64,000 nt of DNA from the NCBI GenBank assembly GCA_937989585.1, contig CALKRW010000054.1, forward strand, positions 1-64,000, in the 5' to 3' direction. The stretch's first letter is position 1, and each line of letters opens with the position of its first letter. Of this stretch, positions 44,833-53,225 are shown in pieces. This DNA is from an uncultured Porphyromonadaceae bacterium (GTDB lineage: Bacteria; Bacteroidota; Bacteroidia; Bacteroidales; Muribaculaceae). A model generated the notes under the pieces. The model did not search any database. It had not been told where the DNA came from and saw nothing but the letters and a program-made list of their open reading frames with translations. The position numbers and the translations under genes were made by a program.

Positions 44833-47106
44833 ATGGCAACAGGATCAAAAGCCAAATCCAAGAAAGCGTCTGCCCGCGACCTTACGGCGGCCATCGACCA
44901 GTATATCCACGCCCAGACAAAGGGCTCTTTCAATTACAAGCAGGTCTCTCATGCCCTTGCACTCGACAGCCCCGCCGCACAGCGCGCAGTCGCCATGCGC
45001 CTCGCCGAACTCGCTTTCGACGGCAACATTATCGAGGTTGCACCGGGAAAATACAAGAACCCGACTCGCAACCTCGTCGCTACCGGAACATTCATCCGGC
45101 GCTCAAACGGCAAGAACTCCGTTATCACAGACCAGGACGAGGAAGTCGTACTAGTAGCCGAGCGCAACTCACGCCACGCCCTGAACGGCGACCGCGTCAG
45201 CGTTTCTATCGCCGCCGCTCGTCCCGGCGTCGAGCCCGAGGCTATTGTCCTTGACATCATCGAGAAAAAAGACCAGACATTCATAGGCACAATCAAGATT
45301 GACCGCCATTTCGCCTGCCTCAAGACCGACTCGAAATTCCTCGCCGTCGACATCATCATTCCCCGCAAGAACCTGAAGGGCGCCAAAGACGGCGACAAGG
45401 CCGTCGTCCGAATTACCGACTGGCCCGAGGATGACAAGAATCCTCGCGGCACCGTCATTGACGTTCTTGGTCGAACCGGCGACAATGACACCGAAATCAA
45501 TGCCATTCTCGCCGAATTCGACCTCCCGTATAAATATCCCGAAGCCGTCGAGAAGGCAGCGAACAAAATTTCCGCAGGAATCACTCCCGAAGTCATCGGA
45601 CAGCGCGTGGACATGCGCGACGTCACGACATTCACCATCGACCCCAAGGATGCCAAGGACTTTGACGACGCCCTGTCGATCCGCAAACTTCCAAACGGAA
45701 ACTTCGAGGTCGGCGTACACATCGCCGATGTTACACACTACGTCCACCCCGACACAATCATTGACCGCGAGGCCGAAAGCCGTGCGACATCAATCTACCT
45801 CGTAGACCGCGTGGTCCCCATGCTCCCCGAACACCTCTCCAACGGCATATGCTCCCTGCGCCCCGATGAAGAGAAACTCACATTCTCGGTCATATTTGAG
45901 ATGGATCCCAAAGGCAAGGTCATAGACTCGCGCATCGCGCGTACCGTCATATGCTCCAACCGCCGTTTCACCTACGAGGAAGCGCAGGATATCATTGAGA
46001 CCGGAAAGGGCGAATACTCCGACGAGATTCTTACCCTCGATTCACTGGCAAAAATCCTCCGCAAACAGCGCTACGACAACGGCTCTGTCGATTTTGACCG
46101 TTGCGAGGTCCGCTTCGACATTGACGAAAACGGGCATCCTACCGGGGTTTACTTCAAGGAGTCAAAAGATGCCAACAAACTCATCGAGGAGTTCATGCTC
46201 CTTGCCAACCGCACTGTCGCGCAATTTGTGGGCAAGGTTCAGGGCCGACGCAAACCCAAGTCATTCGTATACCGCGTGCACGATCTACCCAACGCCGACA
46301 AACTTGCCGAACTCTCCCGTATCGCACGCGCGTTCGGATACAAAATCAAGGTCGAGGACTCCGCTCGCGAAGTCAACCGCTCCATAAACCACATGCTGGC
46401 CGAAGTCAAGGGCAAAGGCGAAGAGAATCTTCTGTCCACACTTGCCATTCGGTCCATGGCCAAGGCCGTTTACACCACCGACAACATTGGCCATTACGGC
46501 CTTGGCTTCGACTATTACACCCACTTTACATCCCCCATCCGCCGCTACCCCGACATGATGGTCCACCGCCTCCTGGCACGCTATATTGACGGCGGCCGTT
46601 CGGTCAACCTCGAGAAACTCGAGGAAGAATGCAAGCACTCCTCCGACATGGAGCAACTCGCCGCTAACGCCGAACGCGCATCCATCAAATACAAGCAGGT
46701 GGAATACATGAGCGACCATATCGGCGAAATTTATACCGGCGTAATAACCGGAGTCACCGAATGGGGACTGTATGTCGAGATTGACGAGAACAAGTGCGAG
46801 GGCCTCGTCCCCATGCGCGAACTTGCCGACGACTTCTACGAACTCGACGAAAAGAATTTCTGTCTGGTTGGTCGCCGCCACAACATCCGCTACCGCCTTG
46901 GCGACAATGTCCGCATTCAGGTTGCACGGACAAATCTCGACCGCAAGCAACTCGACTTCATCATTGTCGACGACCGCAATATGCCACGCGGCACCGACAC
47001 TCTCGGCAACGTCGTTTCTGCGGCACAGGCACTCAGCAACTCCGGCAAGCCAAAGAAAAACCGCAAGTCGAAACATCAGACAAACCGCACAAAGACGCGC
47101 CGGTGA
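44833..47106 (+). CDS. rnr: ribonuclease R
   Basis: A protein of 757 residues. It degrades structured RNA 3' to 5'. An N-terminal winged-helix and cold-shock region precedes the RNB catalytic domain with DPKDAKDFDDALS (metal-binding Asp cluster) and a C-terminal S1 domain (GEIYTGVITGVTEWGLYVEI), ending in a Lys/Arg-rich tail (KKNRKSKHQ). The family pattern HYTHFTSPIRRYPDMMVHR reads here as HFTSPIRRYPDM. It is 18 bp upstream of folB on the same strand. Confidence 0.95.
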   Translation: MATGSKAKSKKASARDLTAAIDQYIHAQTKGSFNYKQVSHALALDSPAAQRAVAMRLAELAFDGNIIEVAPGKYKNPTRNLVATGTFIRRSNGKNSVITDQDEEVVLVAERNSRHALNGDRVSVSIAAARPGVEPEAIVLDIIEKKDQTFIGTIKIDRHFACLKTDSKFLAVDIIIPRKNLKGAKDGDKAVVRITDWPEDDKNPRGTVIDVLGRTGDNDTEINAILAEFDLPYKYPEAVEKAANKISAGITPEVIGQRVDMRDVTTFTIDPKDAKDFDDALSIRKLPNGNFEVGVHIADVTHYVHPDTIIDREAESRATSIYLVDRVVPMLPEHLSNGICSLRPDEEKLTFSVIFEMDPKGKVIDSRIARTVICSNRRFTYEEAQDIIETGKGEYSDEILTLDSLAKILRKQRYDNGSVDFDRCEVRFDIDENGHPTGVYFKESKDANKLIEEFMLLANRTVAQFVGKVQGRRKPKSFVYRVHDLPNADKLAELSRIARAFGYKIKVEDSAREVNRSINHMLAEVKGKGEENLLSTLAIRSMAKAVYTTDNIGHYGLGFDYYTHFTSPIRRYPDMMVHRLLARYIDGGRSVNLEKLEEECKHSSDMEQLAANAERASIKYKQVEYMSDHIGEIYTGVITGVTEWGLYVEIDENKCEGLVPMRELADDFYELDEKNFCLVGRRHNIRYRLGDNVRIQVARTNLDRKQLDFIIVDDRNMPRGTDTLGNVVSAAQALSNSGKPKKNRKSKHQTNRTKTRR

Positions 47107-47124
47107 AAGTCCACACAACCGACA

Positions 47125-47514
47125 ATGGCAGACTTCCCATTTAAGATATCGGCAACCTCCATCGAAATTCGGGGCTTGCGCATATTCGCCCGCCACGGCC
47201 TGTTCCCCCAGGAGCAGGCCGTGGGCAACGACTACATTATCGATGCCACACTTGCTTTCGATGCCTCGCAGGCCATTCATGACGATCTTATCGGCCACAC
47301 CATTGATTACGGCTCGGCTGTCTCCGTCATCCGCACTGAGATGGCCATCCACAGCGACCTGCTCGAAAACGTCGCGGGACGTATGGCACGTAAACTTCTC
47401 TCCTCCTTCCCGCTCCTTGAATCCGGTACCATAACCATAACTAAAATCAAGCCGCCGATTCCATCTTCTCAAGTCGAGGGCATCGCCTTCACCTTATCTT
47501 TCGGACGTGAGTGA
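47125..47514 (+). CDS. folB: dihydroneopterin aldolase
   Basis: A protein of 129 residues. It converts dihydroneopterin to hydroxymethyl-dihydropterin in folate synthesis. FolB features are seen: IRGLRIFARHGLFPQEQAVGNDYIIDATL, DDLIGHTIDYGSAV, and a basic end KIKPPIPSSQVEG, with catalytic residues Glu and Lys placed as in the family. It follows rnr after 18 bp, so it is probably transcribed with it. The function is clear from the family; regulation is not. Confidence 0.94.
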   Translation: MADFPFKISATSIEIRGLRIFARHGLFPQEQAVGNDYIIDATLAFDASQAIHDDLIGHTIDYGSAVSVIRTEMAIHSDLLENVAGRMARKLLSSFPLLESGTITITKIKPPIPSSQVEGIAFTLSFGRE

Positions 47515-47693
47515 CACTTCTGTCCAAGTGTCTTTTCCTTGGCTGAATAAGGTTTTATGTCTTAATGCATACAATGTTGTTACAAACTTGTTACATCGCA
47601 AATATCTCTAAACCATTTCCCATTGCGATGGTTATATAGGTGAATCGCAAAACAAACAACTCTAATAATCACCGCAAACCAAAGAAAATAAAA

Positions 47694-48050
47694 ATGATCA
47701 CTCGCCAGAATATCGACACAATCTATAGCAAATACAGCAAACGTCCTTCTTCTTCCGACCAGCTCGACTTTCCACTGCTCTTCGACACCGCGGCCGAATT
47801 TCACGGCATATATATTGACCCCGACACCAACGAGCTCATCATCTCTTCAATTCAGCCAGACTCTCCATTCCACGCAATCCCGGTCGACAAGATTCATGCT
47901 ATCATCCCCTTCGAGGAATGGGTGGCAATCGTCCTCCACTCATCCATTATTTTTCTAAACCGCAAGTCTTCTAAAGTCGCCGTCGACATAAAACCGCTCG
48001 AGCAATCTCTGGGCGGTCGACTTCGCAACCTCTTTCGACAGCACGCCTGA
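47694..48050 (+). CDS. conserved hypothetical protein
   Basis: A protein of 118 residues from the ATG at 47694 (MITRQNIDTIYSKYSKRPSSSDQLDF), which is preferred over a non-ATG frame start at 47640. It is soluble, with alternating strands (FHGIYIDPDTNELIISSI, HAIPVDKIHAIIPF, WVAIVLHSSIIFLNRKSSKVAVDI) suggesting a small beta-rich or PH-like fold. No catalytic motif is seen. It is isolated, with an upstream AT-rich gap, and precedes the serine palmitoyltransferase gene. It may be Bacteroidales-specific. Function unknown. Confidence 0.7.
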   Translation: MITRQNIDTIYSKYSKRPSSSDQLDFPLLFDTAAEFHGIYIDPDTNELIISSIQPDSPFHAIPVDKIHAIIPFEEWVAIVLHSSIIFLNRKSSKVAVDIKPLEQSLGGRLRNLFRQHA

Positions 48051-48190
48051 CTCACTTTTATCTTTTCCATTCAGGTTTAGGCTGAACCCAGAAAAACACA
48101 GTTTCCACAACATACCACGAAAAACATATCATAAATCAAAAAACACGCACAAGAAAATACCAGAATCTAAAAATTCATAAAAAATTTTTG

Positions 48191-48198
48191 TAACTTTG
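48191..48198 (+). promoter_or_regulatory. -7 box of the serine palmitoyltransferase gene
   Basis: TAACTTTG matches TAnnTTTG and lies 56 bp before the ATG at 48254. No clear -33 element. Confidence 0.55.
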
Positions 48199-48253
48199 TA
48201 GCCTGATTTGTCGCGAACAGCCATCTCAGATAGTTTTCATTATCGCATAAACT

Positions 48254-49441
48254 ATGAAGTTACTACAACAGAAACTCGCCAGATATACGGCTCCCCAGGA
48301 GGCTAAGGCCGCAGGCGTTTACCCTTATTTCCGCGCAATTTCGTCCGAACAGGACCCTGAGGTTATCATCAACGGTAAAAAAGTATTGATGTTCGGTTCC
48401 AACTGCTACTCGGGACTCGTCAACGACCCCCGCATCAAGGAAGCAGCAATCGAGGCTACAAGAAAATACGGCACAGGTTGCGCCGGCTCTCCCTTCCTCA
48501 ACGGAACACTTGACCTTCACAAACAACTCGAACGACGCATAGCCGAATACATCGGCAAGGAAGACGTCATGATCTATTCCACCGGTTTCGGCGTCAATCT
48601 CGGTGTTGTCTCCACCCTCACCGGTCGCGAGGACTATATCCTCTGGGACGAACAGGACCACGCCTCGATCATCGAGGGCCGTCGACTTTCGTTCTCCCAG
48701 CAACTGAAATACAAGCACAACGACATGGAGTCTCTCGAGAAGCAACTCCAGCGCTGCGAGCCTGACAAGGTGAAGCTCATCGTCACCGACGGTGTGTTCT
48801 CTATGGAAGGCGACGTCGCCAATATTCCCGAGATTGTCCGTCTTGCAAAAAAATACGATGCCTCAGTCATGGTCGACGAGGCTCACTCAATCGGCGTATT
48901 CGGCGAAGGCGGCCGCGGTACCGTCAACCACTTCGGTCTGACCGATGATGTTGACCTCGTAATGGGCACGTTCTCCAAATCGTTTGCCTCACTCGGCGGT
49001 TTCATCGCCACCGACAAGGAAATCACCAACTTCCTGCGCCACCACTCCCGTTCGTACATCTTCACCGCCTCGATAACCCCGGCATCTACAGCAGCCGCTC
49101 TTAAGGCCATCGACATCATGATCGAGGAACCCTGGCGTCAGGAACACCTTTGGGAACTCACCAACTATGCTCTCGAGGGCTTCCGCAATATGGGCTGCGA
49201 GATCGGCAACACATCGACCCCCATCATTCCCCTCTTCATCCGCGACAACTTCAAGACTTTCGCAATCACGCGCGACCTCCTCGAGGAAGGAATCTTCGTC
49301 AACCCAGTCGTTTCCCCCGCAGTCGCTCCGCAGGACACCCTCATCCGTTTCTCGCTCATGGCCACCCACACCAAAGAGCAGGTCACTACCGCTCTCGAGA
49401 AAATTCAGAAAGTCTTCCGCGCCCACGACCTCATTCCCTGA
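48254..49441 (+). CDS. spt: serine palmitoyltransferase
   Basis: A protein of 395 residues, a PLP-dependent alpha-oxoamine synthase. It condenses serine with palmitoyl-CoA to start sphingolipid synthesis. The N-terminal KLARYTAPQEAKAAGVYPYFR, SGLVNDPR, YGTGCAGSPFLNGTLDLH, DEAHSIGVFG and the PLP Lys242 in TFSKSFASLGG are visible. This arrangement matches the Bacteroides SPT group more closely than KBL or BioF; BioF cannot be excluded from sequence alone, but LSFSQQLKYKHNDM favours SPT. It is a single-gene unit with a terminator. Confidence 0.9.
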   Translation: MKLLQQKLARYTAPQEAKAAGVYPYFRAISSEQDPEVIINGKKVLMFGSNCYSGLVNDPRIKEAAIEATRKYGTGCAGSPFLNGTLDLHKQLERRIAEYIGKEDVMIYSTGFGVNLGVVSTLTGREDYILWDEQDHASIIEGRRLSFSQQLKYKHNDMESLEKQLQRCEPDKVKLIVTDGVFSMEGDVANIPEIVRLAKKYDASVMVDEAHSIGVFGEGGRGTVNHFGLTDDVDLVMGTFSKSFASLGGFIATDKEITNFLRHHSRSYIFTASITPASTAAALKAIDIMIEEPWRQEHLWELTNYALEGFRNMGCEIGNTSTPIIPLFIRDNFKTFAITRDLLEEGIFVNPVVSPAVAPQDTLIRFSLMATHTKEQVTTALEKIQKVFRAHDLIP

Positions 49442-49468
49442 CAACTCGTTCAGTAACAGACATATCAC

Positions 49469-49500
49469 GACGCTCCGCCGATTGCGGAGCGTCTTTTTTT
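49469..49500 (+). terminator. terminator of the serine palmitoyltransferase gene
   Basis: GACGCTCCGC (49469-49478) pairs with GCGGAGCGTC (49484-49493), followed by T7. Confidence 0.92.
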
Positions 49501-49707
49501 ATCCCACGGCTGTTCCCACCTGACCATTCACCAAGGTTAATTTGTGTTAAATTATAGTACCATGTATTGCATAGTACCTTAGAAAACTATACTTTTGTGC
49601 CGTGGTTCAGAATAGACTGCCTTCTTAAGCGCTTTACAGTCTTTTGACAACCGCCTGTACAGTATCATTCCATTCTCCTCTTCTCCTTTAAAATTTTTCA
49701 ATCAACC

Positions 49708-50085
49708 GTGAACGTAGAAAACTTAAAATCACAAATGCGCAAAGGAATGCTCGAGTTTTGCATCCTCTTGCTTCTGAGACACGGTGACGCCTACGCCAGC
49801 CAGATTATCGAGCGCCTCAAGAAGGCGCAGTTGATTGTGGTCGAAGGCACCCTCTACCCTCTTCTGACACGCCTCAAGAAAGACGGCGTCCTGACCTACC
49901 GCTGGGAGGAATCTCCCTCCGGCCCCCCCCGCAAGTACTATTCCCTGACTCCCGAGGGCGAGGAAAACCTCACTGTTCTTTCCGAGGCATGGCACGAACT
50001 TGCCGACTCTGTCCGTCTGCTCAGCGACGACAATGAGTCCTCCTCAGGCGAAACACTTCTCCCCTCAACACTCCCCAACAACTAA
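49708..50085 (+). CDS. PadR-family transcriptional regulator
   Basis: A protein of 125 residues with a GTG start at 49708. A winged helix typical of PadR includes KGMLEFCILLLLRHGDAYASQII, a recognition region with VVEGTLYPLLTRLKKDGVL, and a wing with PPRKYYSLTPEGEE. It is shorter than canonical PadR with no large C-terminal domain, similar to the PadR-like regulators that precede PspC genes. It probably autoregulates the padR-pspC operon; its target site is not seen with certainty. Confidence 0.92.
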   Translation: MNVENLKSQMRKGMLEFCILLLLRHGDAYASQIIERLKKAQLIVVEGTLYPLLTRLKKDGVLTYRWEESPSGPPRKYYSLTPEGEENLTVLSEAWHELADSVRLLSDDNESSSGETLLPSTLPNN

Positions 50086-50107
50086 AAAAACTCTTTCCAG
50101 CATTACG

Positions 50108-51196
50108 ATGAAACGCTCTTTCCAGGTCAACATCAATGGCCGCATTTACAATATTGACGAGGACGCTTACAAACTCCTCAATGAATATCTCGAGCAATTG
50201 CGCACCACCTTCTCGTCACAGGACGAGCGCGAGATTGTTGATGACATCGAGGCACGCATCAACGAGCATTTCGCCGAGACCGTAGGCCCCGATAATATCA
50301 TCAATATCGAGGACGTCACCTCGGTAATCGATGTCATGGGACGTCCAGAGCAGTTCTGTGATTCCTCCGACGAAAAGGAGGAATCCGGTCCGCAGACTAC
50401 ACCTCCGCCCTACAACCCCTACAACTCAGGCACTTCCTGCGCCCCCGTTGGCCGCAAGAAACTTTTCCGCCGTCTCGACAACAAGGTATTCGGAGGAGTA
50501 CTCTCCGGCGTAGCCACTTATTTCGACTGGAACGTTGTCCTTCTCCGAATCCTGTTTGCTATCGCCACATTTAGTTTCGGCATTTTCTTCGTGGTTTACC
50601 TCATTGCCTGGATGGTCATTCCCCCGGCAAACACTCCCCGACGACGCCTTGAGATGATGGGGCTCCCGGTTACTCCTGACAATATCGCGCGAAACATCAA
50701 CTGCCAGTCATACAATGACCGTCTCGACCTTCCCGACAGCAAGAACTTCCTTGATGCCTTAGGCAACATCGTCAATATTCTGGTCAAAGCCTTCGTCGGA
50801 CTCTTCACCGTCATTGTCGGCTCGATAGGTTTCGGCACTATATGCGCCGCGCTGATATGCATTTTCGTCGCTTGCGGCATAACTATCACCTCGCCCGAGT
50901 TCTTCAACGAAGTGTTTGACATGAACATCAATGTTGACTTTCCTTCTCCCGGACTCGGATTGACAACCGCCTCAATCATAATGCTGTGCGTGTGTGTGCC
51001 TTGCATCCTCCTGACATGGGCCGGAAGCACAATGGTTTTCGGAATCAAAGGCCCATCCCGAAATGCCCTGATTATTTTCGCGATAATTGAGATTATTCTC
51101 ATCGTCTCGTCCGTCTTCCTGGGCTTATCCTTCAAGCATGCGACACAGGCCGTTCTCCCGTCTGTTCTAACGCCGCTTACGGTAATTGTACATTAG
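50108..51196 (+). CDS. PspC-domain membrane protein
   Basis: A protein of 362 residues from the ATG at 50108 (MKRSFQVNINGRIYNIDEDAY), 22 bp after the PadR gene; an upstream in-frame start overlaps padR and is rejected. The N-terminal 100 residues are cytoplasmic with a helical DUF-like domain. The PspC domain (KKLFRRLDNKVFGGVLSGVATYF, IAWMVIPP) has one or two membrane helices, and more membrane segments follow (about 225-255, 285-305, 320-345). It likely senses envelope stress with PadR. The order is typical for Bacteroidetes. Confidence 0.9.
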   Translation: MKRSFQVNINGRIYNIDEDAYKLLNEYLEQLRTTFSSQDEREIVDDIEARINEHFAETVGPDNIINIEDVTSVIDVMGRPEQFCDSSDEKEESGPQTTPPPYNPYNSGTSCAPVGRKKLFRRLDNKVFGGVLSGVATYFDWNVVLLRILFAIATFSFGIFFVVYLIAWMVIPPANTPRRRLEMMGLPVTPDNIARNINCQSYNDRLDLPDSKNFLDALGNIVNILVKAFVGLFTVIVGSIGFGTICAALICIFVACGITITSPEFFNEVFDMNINVDFPSPGLGLTTASIIMLCVCVPCILLTWAGSTMVFGIKGPSRNALIIFAIIEIILIVSSVFLGLSFKHATQAVLPSVLTPLTVIVH

Positions 51197-51237
51197 TAAG
51201 TCATACTCTAACAGTTCTAAATCCATAATTTTTGCGA

Positions 51238-51276
51238 AGGCGCCCCGATTACATTCTGCGGGGCGCCTGCTTTTTT
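51238..51276 (+). terminator. terminator after the pspC gene
   Basis: AGGCGCCCC (51238-51246) pairs with GGGGCGCCT (51260-51268), followed by GCTTTTTT. Its T-tract overlaps the next promoter's -33 box. Confidence 0.9.
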
Positions 51277-51304
51277 GAGATGTAGATTATTAAGCGTAAA
51301 TTTG
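51274..51304 (+). promoter_or_regulatory. promoter of the S12 hydrolase gene
   Basis: TTTG (51274-51277), 19 bp, TAAATTTG (51297-51304), 23 bp before the ATG at 51327. It shares the T-tract of the preceding terminator. Confidence 0.75.
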
Positions 51305-51326
51305 CAGAATAAATCCACTATGTACA

Positions 51327-52442
51327 ATGAACCGAATAATTTGCACCGCACTTCTTTCTATGGCTGTCATAACATCTTATGCCGACACTCTCACCGATAG
51401 CCTTCGCGCCATATTCGACGAACGCTATGCCGATGCGCTTGTCGGCGACGCGCCCGGTGGCTCTGTCCTTATCACCAAAGGAGATTCCGTAATCTTCGAA
51501 TATTACGCCGGCCTTGCCGACATGGTTTCAAAAAAGCCCATAGGACCCGAGACCACTTTCTGCATAGCCTCCGTCTCCAAACAGTTCACTGTCGCCGGAC
51601 TTATGCGGCTTGCCGAAATGGGCCTTGTGGACATGGACGCGCCCCTGACACGCTGGTTCGACTACAAGGCACCGTTCTGGACCGATGTCACGCCGCGCCA
51701 CCTCGCCTCACAGTCTTCAGGCATACCTGACACTCGCGACCGCTCCGACCGGAACAAGATGATTTTCGCCGACGACGCCTATTCCGTCACCTACTTTCCG
51801 TCCGTCAAGAAAACTCAGTTCACTCCGGGAACAGCCTACGACTACGTCAACCCGACATTCATTCTTCTCGCCAACATCATCGAGAAAGTTACAGGCCGTC
51901 CCTTCATCGACTATCAGCGCAACGAAATCTTCAATCCCGTAGGAATGAATTCCACATACTATTTTGACCCCGGGAACTCTCCCGCAGTCCAGTCCCACGG
52001 CTACGCGCCGAACGACCGCGGCGGATGGGACGAATATGACTATGGCGAGGAAACATTCTTTGCCACCCGTCCCGACGGAGGCATCTATTCCAACGTCCGC
52101 GACATAGCCCGCTGGGAGAAAGCCCTCGCCGAGCACAACGTCCTCAACAGCAAATCCCTCGCCGAAGTCTACACCCCGCGCGTCGATGTTTCCTCAAGCC
52201 CCTGGTGCGACTACCAGCGTCGCCCCCACACCGCTTATGCAATGGGATGGTTCGTCGATGACACACCCGGACGTCCCGTCAAGGTCTACCACACCGGCGA
52301 CAATGGCGGCTACCAGGCCTATGTGGCCAAATATCCCGACCTTGACCTTCGCATCATCGTCCTCGAAAACCGCCACGACCGCGACCGCTGGTCCATGGCC
52401 CAGACCCTGGACAAGCTCCTCCTCCCCCACTTCCGCCATTAA
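51327..52442 (+). CDS. exported serine hydrolase, beta-lactamase/S12 family
   Basis: A protein of 371 residues with a signal peptide (MNRIICTALLSMAVITSYA). The SxxK motif SVSK (Ser82, Lys85), the YxN motif YDYVNP and the third motif in HTGDNGG (replacing KTG) are present, so the fold is a penicillin-binding/esterase type. Members hydrolyse peptides or esters; a beta-lactamase activity cannot be inferred. The substrate is unknown. It is a single-gene unit between a strong terminator and the tRNA-Ser promoter. Confidence 0.92.
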   Translation: MNRIICTALLSMAVITSYADTLTDSLRAIFDERYADALVGDAPGGSVLITKGDSVIFEYYAGLADMVSKKPIGPETTFCIASVSKQFTVAGLMRLAEMGLVDMDAPLTRWFDYKAPFWTDVTPRHLASQSSGIPDTRDRSDRNKMIFADDAYSVTYFPSVKKTQFTPGTAYDYVNPTFILLANIIEKVTGRPFIDYQRNEIFNPVGMNSTYYFDPGNSPAVQSHGYAPNDRGGWDEYDYGEETFFATRPDGGIYSNVRDIARWEKALAEHNVLNSKSLAEVYTPRVDVSSSPWCDYQRRPHTAYAMGWFVDDTPGRPVKVYHTGDNGGYQAYVAKYPDLDLRIIVLENRHDRDRWSMAQTLDKLLLPHFRH

Positions 52443-52482
52443 ACCATCGCGGAATAAATTTTTTGAAAACCGGACGAAACAT

Positions 52483-52513
52483 TTTGCGAAATCAGAAAAA
52501 AATCCTACCTTTG
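52483..52513 (+). promoter_or_regulatory. promoter of tRNA-Ser
   Basis: TTTG (52483-52486), 19 bp, TACCTTTG (52506-52513), about 16 bp before the mature tRNA. Confidence 0.85.
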
Positions 52514-52528
52514 CACACGCAAACCCGA

Positions 52529-52615
52529 GGAGAGATGCCGGAGTGGTCGATCGGGGCGGTCTCGAAAACCGTTGTGCCCTTACGGGCACCCAGGGTTCGA
52601 ATCCCTGTCTCTCCG
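52529..52615 (+). tRNA. tRNA-Ser (anticodon CGA)
   Basis: An 87-nt class II tRNA: acceptor GGAGAGA/TCTCTCC, D arm, anticodon loop CTCGAAA with CGA, a long variable arm (TGTGCCCTTACGGGCACCC) and T arm CAGGGTTCGAATCCCTG. The discriminator is G; CCA is not encoded. Two copies of its 3' end in inverted orientation and one direct copy lie downstream. Confidence 0.96.
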
Positions 52616-52801
52616 CAAAAAAAGCAGTCTAATTAGACTGCTTTTTTTGCATCAAGAGAGCAGGGATGAGAACCCCAAGGGTTCGTTACCGCGAAGCGCT
52701 TTTGTAGCACAGCGGAAAAAGACTCCCTGTCTCTCCGCAAAAGCAAAAGGTTACCTGTCAAGGTAACCTTTTTTGCTTTCAGAGAGACAGGGATGAGAAC
52801 C
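52603..52801 (+). repeat. two hairpin units built from the tRNA-Ser 3' end
   Basis: Unit 1 starts with the tRNA's own CCCTGTCTCTCCGCAAAA (52603-52620), has a terminator hairpin, and ends in GAGAG-CAGGGATGAGAACC (52656-52674). Unit 2 starts with an exact copy of the same 18 bases (52725-52742), has a different terminator-like hairpin (52745-52774, GGTTACC/GGTAACC then T6), and ends in GAGAGACAGGGATGAGAACC (52782-52801). The end segments are inverted, imperfect copies of the tRNA T arm and acceptor. A 50-bp piece with GGTTCGTTACCGCGAAGCGC separates them. No integrase is nearby. Confidence 0.7.
52617..52648 (+). terminator. terminator of tRNA-Ser
   Basis: AAAAAGCAGTCT pairs with AGACTGCTTTTT around AATT, with a T7 tract, directly after the tRNA. 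Confidence 0.85.
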
Positions 52802-52833
52802 TGAAAAAAATTAATAAAATAATCATTCTGATA

Positions 52834-52941
52834 TTTGGTTTATAACATAAACTATTTTAACTTTGCAACCGAAACAGGAAGAGAGCGACAACGCACGAGT
52901 TTGCTCTTTCTTTTTCAAAGTATGGTTTATATTATAAACCA
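52834..52941 (+). promoter_or_regulatory. promoter with two palindromic operator-like sites
   Basis: TTTG (52834-52837), 20 bp, TAACTTTG (52858-52865). Site 1, TGGTTTATAACATAAACTA (52836-52854), lies in the spacer; site 2, TGGTTTATATTATAAACCA (52923-52941), is a perfect palindrome 29 bp before the ATG at 52970. Two similar dyads at this position suggest a repressor that blocks initiation. No regulator gene adjoins them. Confidence 0.7.
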
Positions 52942-52969
52942 CTTTATAAATCTTGAACTAACTTCGCCT

Positions 52970-53191
52970 ATGGAAGAAAGAATAATTACTAAAGCGGAAA
53001 GCATCGAAACCATAACTTCGATGATTTCACGCACAAAAGACCGTCTCGTGAATGGCTGCGGGAACATGCTCCTCATGTGGGGATACTTAACCGTTGCAGT
53101 AGCGGCACTTATATGGGTGCTCCTTGTGACAACCAGTAATCCTGCCGTAAACTGGTTGTGGTTTAGTATCAGACAATATATTTCTCTGTAA
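52970..53191 (+). pseudogene. truncated small membrane protein
   Basis: A 73-codon frame from the ATG at 52970 (MEERIITKAESIETITSMI), with a cytoplasmic helix and one membrane segment (about 33-55), ending NWLWFSIRQYISL. It resembles the N-terminal part of Bacteroidales membrane proteins of about 150-200 residues with several helices that usually follow a PadR-type regulator. The frame ends abruptly after the first helix, so this is probably a broken gene. It is under the paired-palindrome promoter. Confidence 0.5.
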
Positions 53192-53225
53192 GTAACTCAT
53201 TATTAAATAAATAAGTACGAAGTTT

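Noticed and set aside
52572..52766. A 64-codon frame over the tRNA-Ser end and repeats
   Set aside because: It reads through the tRNA and hairpins; its composition is dictated by the repeats.
52603..52801. tRNA-Ser 3' repeats as attL/attR of an integrated island
   Set aside because: The direct copies are only 122 bp apart, no integrase lies nearby, and inverted copies are present.
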